From positions 1-62,760 of the forward strand of contig JAVJUS010000062.1 of assembly GCA_040220455.1 (NCBI GenBank): DNA of 62,760 bases, written 5' to 3'. This document shows, piece by piece, positions 8,444 through 15,231 of this stretch. Position numbers and translations under genes: made by a program. The first letter of the stretch is position 1, and the number at the start of each line of letters is the position of its first letter. The DNA comes from JAVJUS01 sp040220455 (GTDB taxonomy: Bacteria; Pseudomonadota; Alphaproteobacteria; DSM-16000; Inquilinaceae). Below the pieces are notes generated by a model, which was not told where the DNA came from, made no database searches, and saw only the letters and a program-made list of their open reading frames with translations.

Positions 8444-8590
8444 ATGACGATCCAGCTTTCCCTCGAGCCCCTGATCGCGCTCGCCGCCGGCATCCTGATC
8501 CTGGTCAAGCCCAAGCTGCTCAACTACGTCGTCGCCGGCTACCTGATCCTGATCGGCCTGATCGGCCTCGTGCCGCAGCTCTCGGTCTGA
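8444..8590 (+). CDS. DUF3096-type small membrane protein
   Basis: A 48-residue protein that is almost entirely hydrophobic. Its sequence LIALAAGILILVKPKLLNY followed by VVAGYLILIGLIGLVP matches the DUF3096 pattern as I recall it: two short membrane segments joined by a Pro-containing turn. The function of the family is not known. It lies 117 bases after the tyrosinase-associated gene and may be cotranscribed. The ATG at 8444 follows a weak AGAGGCG site. Confidence 0.7.
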   Translation: MTIQLSLEPLIALAAGILILVKPKLLNYVVAGYLILIGLIGLVPQLSV

Positions 8591-8601
8591 GCGGCGCGCG
8601 A

Positions 8602-9051
8602 TCACGCGTCGTCGTCCGCCACCGCACGGGCGACAAGGCGCACGATCCAGGCTTCGAGGCCGATCCCCGCCTCGGCGGCCGCGCGAGTCGCCCGGCCCCG
8701 AGTCCCGGCGTCGAGCGTCACCCCGACGACCGACCGCCAGCCACCTGCCGCGATCGCGTCGGGGAACTGCGCCTCGATGGCCTCGACGCAGTCATGATCC
8801 TGCATCCAGCGCAGGGCCTCACCGGGCTGGAGCGGAATCAGGTCGCGGCCCGGCCGGGAGACGCCGTCGCGCAGCACTTCGGCGAAGAGCGATCGGCCGC
8901 CGCCGGAACAATCCAGGAAATACCGGCCGTCCGGGTCGCGCATCAGCGTTTCGCGGATGTGGTCGTCGTCGCCGGGCAGCGCGTATTCGTAGGTCGCGAA
9001 GGTTTCCGACCTCTCGCTGTCATACGCGACGGAGTCGTGAATGCGGCGCAT
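8602..9051 (-). CDS. Hypothetical protein with C-terminal ribbon-helix-helix-like segment
   Basis: This 149-residue protein has two parts. Residues 1 to ~95 (YDSERSETFATYEY, ETLMRDPDGRYFLDCSGGG, DLIPLQPGEALRWMQDH) resemble small proteins common in bacteria that pair a YxTETA-like start, an ETLYxxxxGxYFL core and a PLxxxEAxxW end; no function is known. The last ~45 residues (VTLDAGTRGRATRAAAEAG, then GLEAWIVRLVARAV) have the strand-helix-helix spacing of a CopG/HicB-type DNA-binding domain. Such a layout would fit an antitoxin or small regulator, but no toxin gene is beside it. It follows the YkgJ gene with an 11-base gap on the same strand. Confidence 0.6.
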   Translation of the reverse strand: MRRIHDSVAYDSERSETFATYEYALPGDDDHIRETLMRDPDGRYFLDCSGGGRSLFAEVLRDGVSRPGRDLIPLQPGEALRWMQDHDCVEAIEAQFPDAIAAGGWRSVVGVTLDAGTRGRATRAAAEAGIGLEAWIVRLVARAVADDDA

Positions 9052-9062
9052 CGGTGCGTTCC

Positions 9063-9884
9063 TTACGCAGTCGGGGGAGCCATGGGTGTCACCGGCGCGC
9101 TCCGGCGCGTGGCCGGCCTCATCTGGCCCCGGGCCGCGGCGGAGCCGGGCGGCCGCCCACCGCCCTCGCGCGCCGGGGCGAAGACCGCCTCGCCCGACAG
9201 CCAGCGCCGATGGGCCTCCGGCGTCGCGAGGGTGAGGCCGACGCCGCGGATCAGCTCGACGACCCCCGTCTCGAGCCCGGCGTCGCGCACCGCGAACACC
9301 AAGCCGTTGTAGATTGCCCCCGAGACGTCCTGGGCGGCGGCGTCGACCGGAACCGGCATCTCCTTGAAGGGAAAACTCGCTTCCCTCAGGCAGGCGAGCC
9401 AACTTCGCGACGCATAGGCGCGGCAGACCAGGGGCCGGTCCTCGTAGACCGAGCACAGGTCGTCGAGGCGCAGCGGACAGGGCAGCCGGTTCGCGATGCG
9501 CCAGTCGACGCTCTCCGGCCGCCCATCCCGACAGATTCGGAGAATGCCGGCCTCGGCCGACCACGCGTCCTCGGGGCACATCCGGGCACGGATGTGATCG
9601 GCAAGGACCAACGCTTCGAGCGGCGTGATTTCCACGAACAGCGTGCAGCAGTAGCCGCACCCGGCCGCGCAGGCGTTGCGGGACCCGTCGGCCGCATCGC
9701 GGCCTTCGGGCGCCTCGCTCGCGCGCGCCGCCGCTAGCAGGCCGCCCAGCGCCGAGAGGCCGTCGCGCAACGGTGCGACGCTCCCCTCACGAACCGCCCG
9801 GTCGACGAAACGAGCGGTCAACCGGTACGCCTCCGCGGCAACGTCGCGGTAGCGGCCATGAAAAGAGAGCCCGTTGTCCGTCAT
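9063..9884 (-). CDS. YkgJ-family cysteine-cluster protein
   Basis: This 273-residue protein has the zinc/iron-chelating cysteine cluster of the YkgJ family: CAAGCGYCC, then CPLRLDDLCSVYEDRP, then LVCRAYAS. The family is predicted to bind Fe-S or Zn; its biochemical role is mostly unknown. The N-terminal ~85 residues are helical and unrecognised, and the C-terminal tail after GEAVFAPAREG is low-complexity and probably disordered. It lies between the RHH-like gene and the Lys-rich peptide gene on the same strand, so it may be part of a small operon with a metal- or peptide-related job. Confidence 0.8.
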   Translation of the reverse strand: MTDNGLSFHGRYRDVAAEAYRLTARFVDRAVREGSVAPLRDGLSALGGLLAAARASEAPEGRDAADGSRNACAAGCGYCCTLFVEITPLEALVLADHIRARMCPEDAWSAEAGILRICRDGRPESVDWRIANRLPCPLRLDDLCSVYEDRPLVCRAYASRSWLACLREASFPFKEMPVPVDAAAQDVSGAIYNGLVFAVRDAGLETGVVELIRGVGLTLATPEAHRRWLSGEAVFAPAREGGGRPPGSAAARGQMRPATRRSAPVTPMAPPTA

Positions 9885-9931
9885 TCCCCGCCCCCTTTGG
9901 CCGCTACCTGAAACGACGAATCACCCTTCGT

Positions 9932-10159
9932 TTATTTCTTCTTTGTCACTGTCTTTTTCTTACCTACACCCTTCTTGAAGGGGCCTTTGCCCTTTTTCTT
10001 ACCTACCTTCTTCTTTGCCGCTTTCTTGGTGCCGCTCGCATCGAAAAGATAGCTCGTCTCGTCGTTGGCCAGTCTGAAGCTGGCGATCATCGGGAACGCG
10101 TAGCCGATCCCCAGCATGAGCTTGAGGAGGCGTCGCCGTTCGGGATTGCTCGTCGACAT
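9932..10159 (-). CDS. Lys-rich short protein with Tat-like leader
   Basis: A 75-residue protein with three clear parts: an RRRLLK motif and hydrophobic stretch (LMLGIGYAFPMIASF) like a twin-arginine or membrane leader, a short acidic-polar middle (LANDETSYLFDASG), and a tail of about 32 residues made mostly of Lys and Gly in repeats of KKxGKKKGKG type. I do not recognise the family. The GGGAGAG ribosome site just upstream and a separate promoter (TTATGA at 10231-10236, TATTAT at 10208-10213, minus strand) support a real gene. The neighbours on the same strand are a PqqD-like protein and a YkgJ protein. It could be a nucleic-acid- or polymer-binding exported peptide, or a modified-peptide precursor. 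Confidence 0.65.
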   Translation of the reverse strand: MSTSNPERRRLLKLMLGIGYAFPMIASFRLANDETSYLFDASGTKKAAKKKVGKKKGKGPFKKGVGKKKTVTKKK

Positions 10160-10207
10160 CGCTCTCTCCCTAAATTTTTTTATTTCACAGAACCGCCATA
10201 TATTGAC

Positions 10208-10236
10208 ATAATATGCACTTTATCGACAAATCATAA
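10208..10236 (-). promoter_or_regulatory. Predicted sigma70-type promoter of the Lys-rich peptide
   Basis: On the minus strand, TTATGA (10231-10236) is followed after 17 bases by TATTAT (10208-10213), about 50 bases upstream of the start codon, inside an AT-rich 140-base gap in an otherwise GC-rich region. Confidence 0.5.
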
Positions 10237-10301
10237 TAAGATTTCTCCGCTCTGGTGTGCGCCTCGATTTCGTCGGCCGGCCGATCCGACCGGAGGCGCG
10301 A

Positions 10302-10580
10302 TCACCCTCCGTCCGGCGTATCCAGAAGATCAAGTCGGTCGAGATCGGCTAGCGTGTCCGCGACGTCGTCGAGCGGTGGCGCGGCCAGCCCGTGGGCATC
10401 GCGCAGGGCTTGGGCGATCTCCGCCAGCGTGCGCGTTCCATCGCACATCAGCAAGATCGCGGCGGCCGACGGGTTCAGAAAATGCTCGGTTCCGCTCGCC
10501 GGGGCCGTCACATGCACCCCGCCCTCGACCTCGCGAAAGCGCAGCGCCTCGCTCATCATTGGCCTGCCGATCTCGCCCAT
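10302..10580 (-). CDS. PqqD-like peptide-binding (RRE-type) protein
   Basis: A 92-residue protein with the winged-helix pattern of PqqD: EVEGGVHVTAPASGTEHFLN, SAAAILLMCDGTRTLAEIA and a C-terminal helix ending LADLDRLDLLD. PqqD is the archetype of RiPP recognition elements, which hold a precursor peptide for a modifying enzyme. No radical-SAM or other maturase is visible here. The ATG at 10580 is preceded by GGGAGGG; a later Met pair (MMSEAL) is the alternative start. It is 65 bases downstream of comC and may be read from the sulfolactate operon, or it may belong with the Lys-rich peptide 142 bases further on. Confidence 0.75.
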   Translation of the reverse strand: MGEIGRPMMSEALRFREVEGGVHVTAPASGTEHFLNPSAAAILLMCDGTRTLAEIAQALRDAHGLAAPPLDDVADTLADLDRLDLLDTPDGG

Positions 10581-10645
10581 CGCACCGCCCTCCCCACCAT
10601 CACACCATCGGAGATAGTCGCCCGGGCGATCCTGGACGGCAAGGA

Positions 10646-11650
10646 TCAAGCGGCGCGGCGCGCCAGCTCGTCGGCGAGGTCGTCGGGAATCGCGATGCCC
10701 TCGGCCTCGGCGTGGCGGCGGGCGGCGAAGCGGCGGGCGCCGGGGACGCGGACGTCCGGCTCCTCGCCCATCGCGGCCAGCAGGGTCTCGACCCGGTCGA
10801 CGACGCCCTCGGTCCCGAAGGCGTCGGGCGCGATCGCCAGGACGAGCTGGCCGACCCGGGGCGGCGGCCCCTCGGCGTCGAAGAAGCTCGACGCCTCGAA
10901 GCCGAAAGCCGCGCCGGTGAAGGCCGTCGCCAGGATCTCGACCGCCAGCACCAGGGCCGCGCCCTTGGCGTCGCCCATCGGCAGCATGCTGCCCTTCAGC
11001 GCGGCGGCCGGATCGGTCGTCGGCCGCCCACCGGCGTCGAGCGCCCAGTCGTCCGGGATCGCCTCGCCCTTGCGCGCGGCGACCATCACCTTGCCGCGGG
11101 CGACCTTGCTCAGACTCATGTCGACGACCAGCGGATCGGCGCCGGCGCCGCGCGGACAGGCCATGGCCACAGGGTTCGTGCCGAACAAGGGCCGCGCGCC
11201 GCCCCAGGGCGCGATCGCCGCCGGCGAGTTGGCGAAGGCGAGGCCGACCAGACCGGCCCGCGCCAGACGCTCGACCGGGTGGCCGGCGACGCCGAAATGG
11301 TGGGAGTTCGCGATCGCCATGCCGGCAACGCCGAGCGCGCGGGTGGCGGACTCGAGCACCGGCAGCCCCGCGTCCAGCGCCGGGAAGGCGAAACCGGTCG
11401 CCGCGTCGACCCGCACCGCACCCGGCTTCGGCCGGTCGACGACCGGCGTGGCATGGCCGTCGACCTTGCCGGCGCGCGCCTGGTCGGCATAGGCCGGCAG
11501 CCGGGAGAGGCCATGCGAGGCGAGACCGTCGGCCTCCGCCGCGACCAGGGCGGCGGCCGTGGCGCGCGCGTTCACCTCGCTCGTGCCATGAGCCGCCAGC
11601 ACGGCGGCGGCGAGCGCCCGGGCGTCGTCGAGGCCGAGAACCCGGCTCAT
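10646..11650 (-). CDS. comC: (R)-sulfolactate dehydrogenase of the malate/L-lactate DH family
   Basis: This 334-residue NAD(P)-dependent enzyme belongs to the Ldh_2 family (ADGLASHGLSRLPAYADQ, NSHHFGVAGHPVERLA, GTNPVAMACPR). In sulfolactate-degrading bacteria ComC reduces sulfopyruvate to (R)-sulfolactate, the isomer that SuyAB can cleave. The assignment rests on context: it overlaps the slcC-type gene by four bases (ATGA) and follows suyAB. By sequence alone it could act on malate, ureidoglycolate or lactate. With SlcC it would convert (S)- to (R)-sulfolactate by way of sulfopyruvate. Confidence 0.8.
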   Translation of the reverse strand: MSRVLGLDDARALAAAVLAAHGTSEVNARATAAALVAAEADGLASHGLSRLPAYADQARAGKVDGHATPVVDRPKPGAVRVDAATGFAFPALDAGLPVLESATRALGVAGMAIANSHHFGVAGHPVERLARAGLVGLAFANSPAAIAPWGGARPLFGTNPVAMACPRGAGADPLVVDMSLSKVARGKVMVAARKGEAIPDDWALDAGGRPTTDPAAALKGSMLPMGDAKGAALVLAVEILATAFTGAAFGFEASSFFDAEGPPPRVGQLVLAIAPDAFGTEGVVDRVETLLAAMGEEPDVRVPGARRFAARRHAEAEGIAIPDDLADELARRAA

Positions 11651-12615
11651 CGCCCGGTCCCGGCCGGCCGGCCGGCGCGCCCGGCGGCATCGCTTTCCAG
11701 CACGCGGCGCACGCCCGTGGCGATCGCGGCGCCGACACGGGCATTCGACTCCGCCGTCACGCCCGCGACATGGGGCGTCAGGATCAGGTTCGGCACGCGG
11801 GCGAAAGCGTTGTCGGCGCCCAGGGGCTCCTCGTCGAAGACATCGATCATGGCGCCGGCGAGCCGGCCTTCCTTCAGCGCCGCGGCGAGCGCCGGCTCGT
11901 CGACCAGCCCGCCGCGCGCCGCGTTGATCAGGACCGCCCCGGGCTTCATCCGCGCGATTGCCGCCGGCCCGATCAGGCCGCGCGTCTCCGGCGTCGCCGG
12001 AATGTGAAGGCTGATCGCGTCGGCCTCCGCCAGCAGGTCGTCGAGGCTCCGCCGCGCCACCTGGAGCTCACCCCAGGCGGGCTCGTTGTCCGGCACATAG
12101 GGGTCGTGGGCGATGAGGCCCATGCCCAGCGCCCGGGCGCGGCGCGCCACCCGGCGGGCGATCGAACCGAAGCCGATCAGGCCCAGCGTGGCGCCCGCCG
12201 CCTCCCGCCCGATCAGGGCCTGGCGCGGCCAGTCGCCGGCGCGCACGGCGTCGGTCGCGAAATAGGCGCCGCGGCGGAGCATCAGGATGCCGGCGATGAC
12301 GTATTCCGCGACCGAAACGTCGTTGGCACCCGTCGCCGGCACGACGCCGACGCCGCGCGCCCGGCAGCCCTCGACATCGATGTTGTCGAGCCCGACGCCC
12401 AGGCGCCCGACCACGACCAGCGACGGGGCGGCGTCGAGCAGCGCGGCGTCGACCTGCGTCCGGTTGCGCACGATCAGTGCCCGCGTCCCGCCCAGGGCGT
12501 CCATTAGCGCGGCGCGGCGATCCACCAGCTCCGGGTCGTAGAGAACGGAATAGTCACGCGCCAGGTCGTCGACCGAGGGCCGGTTCATGAACTCGGCGAT
12601 GACGATGTCCGGCAC
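11647..12615 (-). CDS. slcC: (S)-sulfolactate dehydrogenase of the D-2-hydroxyacid DH family
   Basis: A 322-residue protein with the D-3-phosphoglycerate dehydrogenase fold. The NAD-binding motif is GLIGFGSIARRVARRA, the catalytic Arg lies in LINAARGGLVDE, and the Glu and His lie in DVFDEEP and LTPHVAG. SlcC oxidises (S)-sulfolactate to sulfopyruvate. The order suyA-suyB-slcC-comC is the known signature of sulfolactate degradation. The first codon is GTG at 12615. The gene begins 25 bases after suyB stops and overlaps comC at its end. Without context it would be called phosphoglycerate dehydrogenase. Confidence 0.82.
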   Translation of the reverse strand: MPDIVIAEFMNRPSVDDLARDYSVLYDPELVDRRAALMDALGGTRALIVRNRTQVDAALLDAAPSLVVVGRLGVGLDNIDVEGCRARGVGVVPATGANDVSVAEYVIAGILMLRRGAYFATDAVRAGDWPRQALIGREAAGATLGLIGFGSIARRVARRARALGMGLIAHDPYVPDNEPAWGELQVARRSLDDLLAEADAISLHIPATPETRGLIGPAAIARMKPGAVLINAARGGLVDEPALAAALKEGRLAGAMIDVFDEEPLGADNAFARVPNLILTPHVAGVTAESNARVGAAIATGVRRVLESDAAGRAGRPAGTGR

Positions 12616-12640
12616 GGTCCCGGTCTCCCGCCCGCGGCGC

Positions 12641-13837
12641 TCAGGCGCTGCGGTAGAGCTTGGTCAGGACGAATTCCCGGTGGCGCAGGGTTTCCGCCGC
12701 CGTGGGCCGTCCGCAGCAGGTCCGCGCCATGATGTCGATCAGCCGGTCACCGGCCTGGTCGAGGTCCATCTCCCGCCGCAGCAGGCCGGAGACGTCCAGG
12801 TCGATATGCTCGGACATCACCCGCGCCGTGCGCGGATTGGCGGTCAGCTTGACCACCGGCATGATCGGGTTGCCGACGACATTGCCCTGACCGGTCGGGA
12901 ACAGGTGGACCACCGCGCCGGAGGCGGCCTGGAGGGTATTGCACTCCGCCGCCGCGGAGGAGGTGTCCATGAAATAGAGGCCGGGGCCCTTCGACGGTTC
13001 CTCGGCCGGCTCCAGCACGTCGATGAAGCGCGCGTTCCTGCCGATCTTCTGGAGATTGCCGAACGCCTTCTCCTCGATCGTGGTCAGCCCGCCGGCGATG
13101 TTGCCCTTGGTCGGCTGGGATTCCGACAGGTCGTTGGTCTTGTTGTCGGTGATGAAGTCGTTATAGGCGTTCCAGGTCGCCTCGAACTTGGCCTTGGCCT
13201 CCGGCGTCGCGGCCCGGGCGGCGCACACCGTCTCCGCGCCGGTCAGCTCCGAGGTCTCGCCGAAGCACGTGGTGGCGCCGACGGCGTCGACCTTGTCGAT
13301 CAGGTTGCCCACCGTCGGGCAGGAGCCGAGGCCGGAGGTCGTGTCCGACTCCCCGCACTTGGTCGCGATGTAGATCTCGTCGAGGGTGCAGGGCTCGCGC
13401 TGACGCTCGCCGGCCCACTGGACGAACTCCTTGGCCGTGCGCGAGGCGCGCGCGATGGTCTCCAGGTCGCCGCCCTCCTCGATCGCGAAGCCCTCGACCG
13501 GCTTGCCGGTCTCGGCGATGGCGTCGACGATCCGCTTGGTCCAGCCGGGCTCGATCCCGATGACGACGCAGGCCGCCACGTTCGGGTTGCGCCCCGTGCC
13601 GATCAGCGTGCGGAACGTCAGGTCCAGGTCCGGGCCGAACTGGAGCCGGCCATAGGCGTGCGGCAGGGCGAGCGTGCCGGCGATGTTGTTGGCCACACCC
13701 TCGCAGGCGGCGTTGGAGATGTCGTCCACCGGCAGGATGACGACGTGGTTGCGCACGCCGACGGTCCCGTTCTCCCGCCGGTAGCCGAGGAAGCCGGGAA
13801 GGCCGCTGCCGGCCGCGCCCTCGGGAAGCGTCGCCAT
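12641..13837 (-). CDS. suyB: (R)-sulfolactate sulfo-lyase, large subunit
   Basis: This 398-residue protein is of the UxaA/altronate dehydratase large-chain family, with GYRRENGTVGVRNHVVILP at the start, cysteines in KCGESDTTSGLGSCPTVGN, and a C-terminal MARTCCGRPTAAE. SuyB with SuyA splits (R)-sulfolactate to pyruvate and sulfite. The split into a ~95-residue SAF subunit and a ~400-residue catalytic subunit, followed by slcC and comC, distinguishes SuyAB from altronate or galactarate dehydratases. The ATG at 13837 has GGAGGAGAGG upstream; a GTG one codon earlier is possible. The released sulfite would need export or oxidation, for which no gene is present here. Confidence 0.86.
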   Translation of the reverse strand: MATLPEGAAGSGLPGFLGYRRENGTVGVRNHVVILPVDDISNAACEGVANNIAGTLALPHAYGRLQFGPDLDLTFRTLIGTGRNPNVAACVVIGIEPGWTKRIVDAIAETGKPVEGFAIEEGGDLETIARASRTAKEFVQWAGERQREPCTLDEIYIATKCGESDTTSGLGSCPTVGNLIDKVDAVGATTCFGETSELTGAETVCAARAATPEAKAKFEATWNAYNDFITDNKTNDLSESQPTKGNIAGGLTTIEEKAFGNLQKIGRNARFIDVLEPAEEPSKGPGLYFMDTSSAAAECNTLQAASGAVVHLFPTGQGNVVGNPIMPVVKLTANPRTARVMSEHIDLDVSGLLRREMDLDQAGDRLIDIMARTCCGRPTAAETLRHREFVLTKLYRSA

Positions 13838-13889
13838 CACCTCTCCTCCTCGCCCGGGCGGGCGGCGCGCCGCGGCGCCGGGCCCGCGA

Positions 13890-14174
13890 TCACCACCGCT
13901 TGGTCTTGACGTTGTGGACGTGGACGTGGCCGCCGGCCTCCACCGGCGCGACGACCCGGCCGATGTCGTGGCCGTACTTCACGACGGTGTCGCCGTCCGC
14001 GAAGTGCTTCAGCGCGATCTTGTGGCCGAGCGGAATGGCGGCGCGGGCGGTCAGGGCGACGGTCGTGTCGGTGTCCATGACCCAGCCTTCCAGCGTCTGG
14101 CCGGGCTCGATCCCCTCCACCACCACGACGCCGACCGTGTCGGCCGCGTCGTGCACCAGGAAATGCGGCTGCAT
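13890..14174 (-). CDS. suyA: (R)-sulfolactate sulfo-lyase, small (SAF) subunit
   Basis: A 94-residue SAF-domain protein: residues ~30-70 (VMDTDTTVALTARAAIPLGH) form the antifreeze-like domain, and the end HVHNVKTKRW is typical of UxaA/SuyA small subunits. It is the first gene of the minus-strand sulfolactate operon and lies 52 bases ahead of suyB. A TTGACA-N18-TAGCGT promoter is predicted upstream at 14243-14272. Confidence 0.86.
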   Translation of the reverse strand: MQPHFLVHDAADTVGVVVVEGIEPGQTLEGWVMDTDTTVALTARAAIPLGHKIALKHFADGDTVVKYGHDIGRVVAPVEAGGHVHVHNVKTKRW

Positions 14175-14242
14175 GGCGCCTCGCGCTCCTGCCTCCCGGC
14201 GGCGGAGCCGGCCCCGCCGGACGGCCGCCGCATCCGGCCGGG

Positions 14243-14272
14243 ACGCTAGGCGCCGGGCGCGCGATTTGTCAA
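14243..14272 (-). promoter_or_regulatory. Predicted promoter of suyAB-slcC-comC
   Basis: On the minus strand, TTGACA (14267-14272) is followed by an 18-base spacer and TAGCGT (14243-14248). It faces suyA. The 12-bp palindrome at 14284-14295 lies 11 bases upstream of the -35 box. Confidence 0.6.
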
Positions 14273-14283
14273 GGTGCTCCCTA

Positions 14284-14296
14284 TCTTATATAAGAC
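14284..14296. promoter_or_regulatory. Operator-like palindrome TCTTATATAAGA(C), site 1
   Basis: A perfect 12-bp palindrome in the gap between suyA and the divergent gntR gene, ending 8 bases before the gntR ATG. A 13-bp near-copy (12 of 13 identical) recurs at 15054-15066 ahead of the ABC operon. It is the most likely binding site of the GntR regulator encoded next to it, and could also repress that gene. Confidence 0.65.
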
Positions 14297-14303
14297 TTGC
14301 ATC

Positions 14304-15038
14304 ATGACGATCGAGTCCACCGATTCACCGGGTTTCCGGCCTCTCTACCGGCAGGTGCACGACCTGCTGCGCCGGCGCATCGCCCAGGGGCACTGGCGGC
14401 CGGACGATCCGCTGCCCAGCGAGGGGCGGCTGGCGGTCGAGCTCGGCGTCAGCCAGGGCACGGTGCGCAAGGCGCTCGACGACCTGGCGCGGGAGAACCT
14501 GGTCGTCCGCCGCCAGGGGCGCGGCACCTTCGTGGCCGCCCATTCGGTGGAGCGCTCGCTGTTCCACTTCTTCATGCTGTGCGGCGACGAGGGCGAGCGC
14601 CGGCTGCCCACGAGCCGGCTGCTCGACTGCCGGCGCGGCCTCGCCGGCGAGGCGGAGCGCGCGCGGCTGGGCCTGCCCGAGGGCGCCTCGGTGCTGCGCA
14701 TCGACCGGCTGCGGCTGCTGGGCGAGCGTCCGGCCATCGTCGAGCGGGTGGTCCTGCCCGCCGCCCTGTTCCCGGATCTGGGCAACGGCGGGGAGGCGAT
14801 CCCCAACACCCTCTACGACCTCTACCAGCGCCGATTCGGCGTAACCGTGGCGCGGGCGACCGAGCGCCTGAAGGCGGTCGCCGCGACGTCGGACGAGGCC
14901 GAGCAGCTCTCGGTCGTCCCCGGCGCGCCCCTGCTCGAGATCGACCGCTTGGCCCTCGATCTCGACGGCCGGCCGGTCGAATGGCGGCTGTCGCGCTGCC
15001 TGACCGACGAGGTCCACTACGCCAGCGTGTTGGAATGA
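14304..15038 (+). CDS. GntR/HutC-family transcriptional regulator of the sulfosugar genes
   Basis: This 244-residue protein has an N-terminal winged helix (PLYRQVHDLLRRRIAQGHW, PLPSEGRLAVELGVSQGTVR, ending RRQGRGTFVAAH) and a C-terminal UTRA ligand-binding domain (residues ~95-240; VLRIDRLRLLGERPAIVERV, PLLEIDRLALDLDGRPVEWR). Such regulators usually respond to a sugar or phosphosugar. It sits between the sulfolactate operon and the transport/catabolic operon, and candidate operators occur at both promoters. The ATG at 14304 was chosen over a GTG at 14274 because the latter would put the operator inside the coding sequence. Confidence 0.88.
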   Translation: MTIESTDSPGFRPLYRQVHDLLRRRIAQGHWRPDDPLPSEGRLAVELGVSQGTVRKALDDLARENLVVRRQGRGTFVAAHSVERSLFHFFMLCGDEGERRLPTSRLLDCRRGLAGEAERARLGLPEGASVLRIDRLRLLGERPAIVERVVLPAALFPDLGNGGEAIPNTLYDLYQRRFGVTVARATERLKAVAATSDEAEQLSVVPGAPLLEIDRLALDLDGRPVEWRLSRCLTDEVHYASVLE

Positions 15039-15053
15039 TCGGTGCCGACGAAC

Positions 15054-15082
15054 TCTTATAGAAGACTAAACATATAGAAGAC
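15054..15082. promoter_or_regulatory. Operator-like sites 2 and 3 before the sulfosugar operon
   Basis: TCTTATAGAAGAC at 15054-15066 differs from site 1 by one base. A related half, TATAGAAGAC, repeats at 15073-15082 with a 16-base period. The group ends 12 bases upstream of a predicted -35 box, as at the suyA promoter. Confidence 0.6.
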
Positions 15083-15094
15083 CGGCGAATCCCT

Positions 15095-15124
15095 TTGACG
15101 CCGGATTGCGGCTCTGGCTAGGCT
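15095..15124 (+). promoter_or_regulatory. Predicted promoter of the sulfosugar ABC/catabolic operon
   Basis: TTGACG (15095-15100), an 18-base spacer, then TAGGCT (15119-15124). Spacing and box types mirror the predicted suyA promoter. The leader to the first gene is about 100 bases. Confidence 0.5.
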
Positions 15125-15231
15125 CCCGCCGACGGTCCGCGCGCAATGACGGGCCGCGACGTGTCCGCGTCCCGCCGGGCCGGCGCGCCGCCGCCCGGAG
15201 GTCGGATACGCCCCCTCGGGAGGGAGTCGGC

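Noticed and set aside
11647..12615. Phosphoglycerate dehydrogenase (serA)
   Set aside because: The fold is right, but the protein lacks a C-terminal ACT domain and overlaps comC behind suyAB, so sulfolactate dehydrogenase fits better.
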